The notes under the pieces were generated by a model. That model searched no databases and was not told the DNA's origin. It worked only from the letters and a program-made list of their open reading frames with translations. This document shows, piece by piece, positions 6,385 to 7,165 of a stretch of 7,165 bases of DNA; position 1 is the first letter of the stretch, and every line of letters begins with the position of its first letter. The translations under genes and the position numbers were made by a program. Source of the DNA: Paludibacter sp. (lineage in GTDB: Bacteria > Bacteroidota > Bacteroidia > Bacteroidales > Paludibacteraceae); NCBI GenBank assembly GCA_024709185.1, contig JANJXE010000134.1, forward strand, positions 1-7,165, written 5' to 3'.

Positions 6385-7165
6385 CTAATTGGTTTTTAAG
6401 TATTTCTCTACCACTTTCATTTGTGGTCTTTCTTCTCCGTTGATAGGCTCTATGGCCATGAAATATTTTCCCCACCTTGGTCCGGCAGCCCAATAGGCAC
6501 CACCCAAACCTTTACTCTGTATGTATTTTAAAAAGTTATCCAAACTTACCAGCCATCTTTCATCATTATCGGGAACACCGTATTCACCAACAAAACCTTG
6601 CTTATTGTTTTCACTCAACCACTTAATAAATGGCTGCATACGTTCAATCCCCCTGTAAGGATTAGTCTTTTCCTCTTCATAAGATTTTTTGTAGGTACCG
6701 GAGGCATCAATATCAAAATACACATGTACTTCAAATACCAGATTGTCTGATGGGTCATAAAGATATTTCAGGTTATCACTAAACTCCATCCAACGTTCAG
6801 CCGAACTCCAGCTGTCACCTCCCACAAAAATAGTTGTTTTTGCGTCTACCTTACGAATCTCATTGATACAAGCCTGCGCAATCTTTGCCCAGGGAGTTGA
6901 ATCAAGCATATCATGTGGTTCATTCATCAGTCCGTAACCATATATGTTATTATGATCCTTAAACTCATTGGCAATTTTACTCCAAACATCGCTCAAATGC
7001 TCTATAGATAAACTGTCTCCGCCAATAATATATCTTTTGTTATTGATGTACCTGCGACCATAATTGTGCAAATCGAATAAGACCTTAATATCTCTTTTTG
7101 CTGCCTCGTCAACAAAGAAACGCAATCTTCCCAATTCAACTTCATCCAACTCTGCATACACTTCA
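6385..7165 (-). CDS. Glycoside hydrolase family 5 endo-glycanase, C-terminal part (GH5_5-like; cut by window edge)
   Basis: This retaining endo-hydrolase would cut a beta-1,4-linked backbone such as cellulose, glucomannan or mannan. The frame is open to the right edge (first full codon 7162-7164, GAA), so the N-terminus, any signal peptide and the first barrel strands are missing. About 259 residues are visible. Numbering from the GTG-encoded Val at 7159-7161, the features are VLFDLHNYGRR (27-37); YGLMNEPHDM with acid/base E81 (codon 6919-6921); VHVYFDIDASGTY (145-157); nucleophile E193 in VGEYG; and AYWAAGPRWG (222-231) followed by MAIEPINGE. NEPHD, the H-x-Y with D-x-D-x-SGT, and the SIEP-like ending resemble subfamily GH5_5, best known for endo-beta-1,4-glucanases. 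This comparison is from memory. The gene ends with TAG and precedes the GH2 gene by 31 nt, suggesting an operon. Family is certain; substrate is not. Confidence 0.92.
   Translation of the reverse strand, partial: EVYAELDEVELGRLRFFVDEAAKRDIKVLFDLHNYGRRYINNKRYIIGGDSLSIEHLSDVWSKIANEFKDHNNIYGYGLMNEPHDMLDSTPWAKIAQACINEIRKVDAKTTIFVGGDSWSSAERWMEFSDNLKYLYDPSDNLVFEVHVYFDIDASGTYKKSYEEEKTNPYRGIERMQPFIKWLSENNKQGFVGEYGVPDNDERWLVSLDNFLKYIQSKGLGGAYWAAGPRWGKYFMAIEPINGEERPQMKVVEKYLKTN

Noticed and set aside
7155..7161. GTG at 7159-7161 as the start of the GH5 gene
   Set aside because: The frame continues to the window edge, and a start here would remove the first part of the GH5 barrel. The GTG is an internal Val codon of a truncated gene.

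Overview
The window looks like part of a polysaccharide utilisation locus (PUL) from a member of the Bacteroidota. The evidence is a SusC-type TonB-dependent transporter followed by a SusD-type lipoprotein, AT-rich intergenic DNA with TAnnTTTG-like -7 elements, and mostly A/T-rich leaders instead of Shine-Dalgarno sequences. Genus and species cannot be read from the sequence.

All four genes lie on the minus strand, so transcription runs from high to low coordinates. At the right edge (6385-7165) is the C-terminal part of a family GH5 endo-glycanase, whose motifs resemble subfamily GH5_5. It is followed after 31 nt by a GH2 enzyme of the beta-mannosidase type (4104-6353, start re-assigned to an ATG behind a clear GGAGGA). 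A 449-nt, very AT-rich intergenic region (3655-4103) comes next. It holds two candidate promoters, a 12-bp direct repeat, an operator-like dyad and a weak candidate terminator. Then come susC (331-3654, 1107 aa) and, 18 nt further on, the first 104 codons of susD (1-312), cut by the left edge.

The likely logic is as follows. The SusD lipoprotein and SusC channel bind and import oligosaccharides across the outer membrane using TonB energy. The GH5 enzyme cuts a beta-1,4-linked backbone. The GH2 enzyme removes terminal sugars, probably beta-mannose, from the fragments. A beta-mannan or glucomannan would fit, but the GH5 part looks more like a cellulase-type enzyme, so the substrate stays open. 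The spacing suggests that GH5-GH2 is one transcription unit and that susCD has its own regulated promoter.

No RNA gene, CRISPR array, insertion sequence or clearly new system was seen. The most interesting material is the regulatory region before susC, the pairing of a cellulase-like GH5 with a beta-mannosidase-like GH2, and the apparent lack of an export signal on the GH2 protein.
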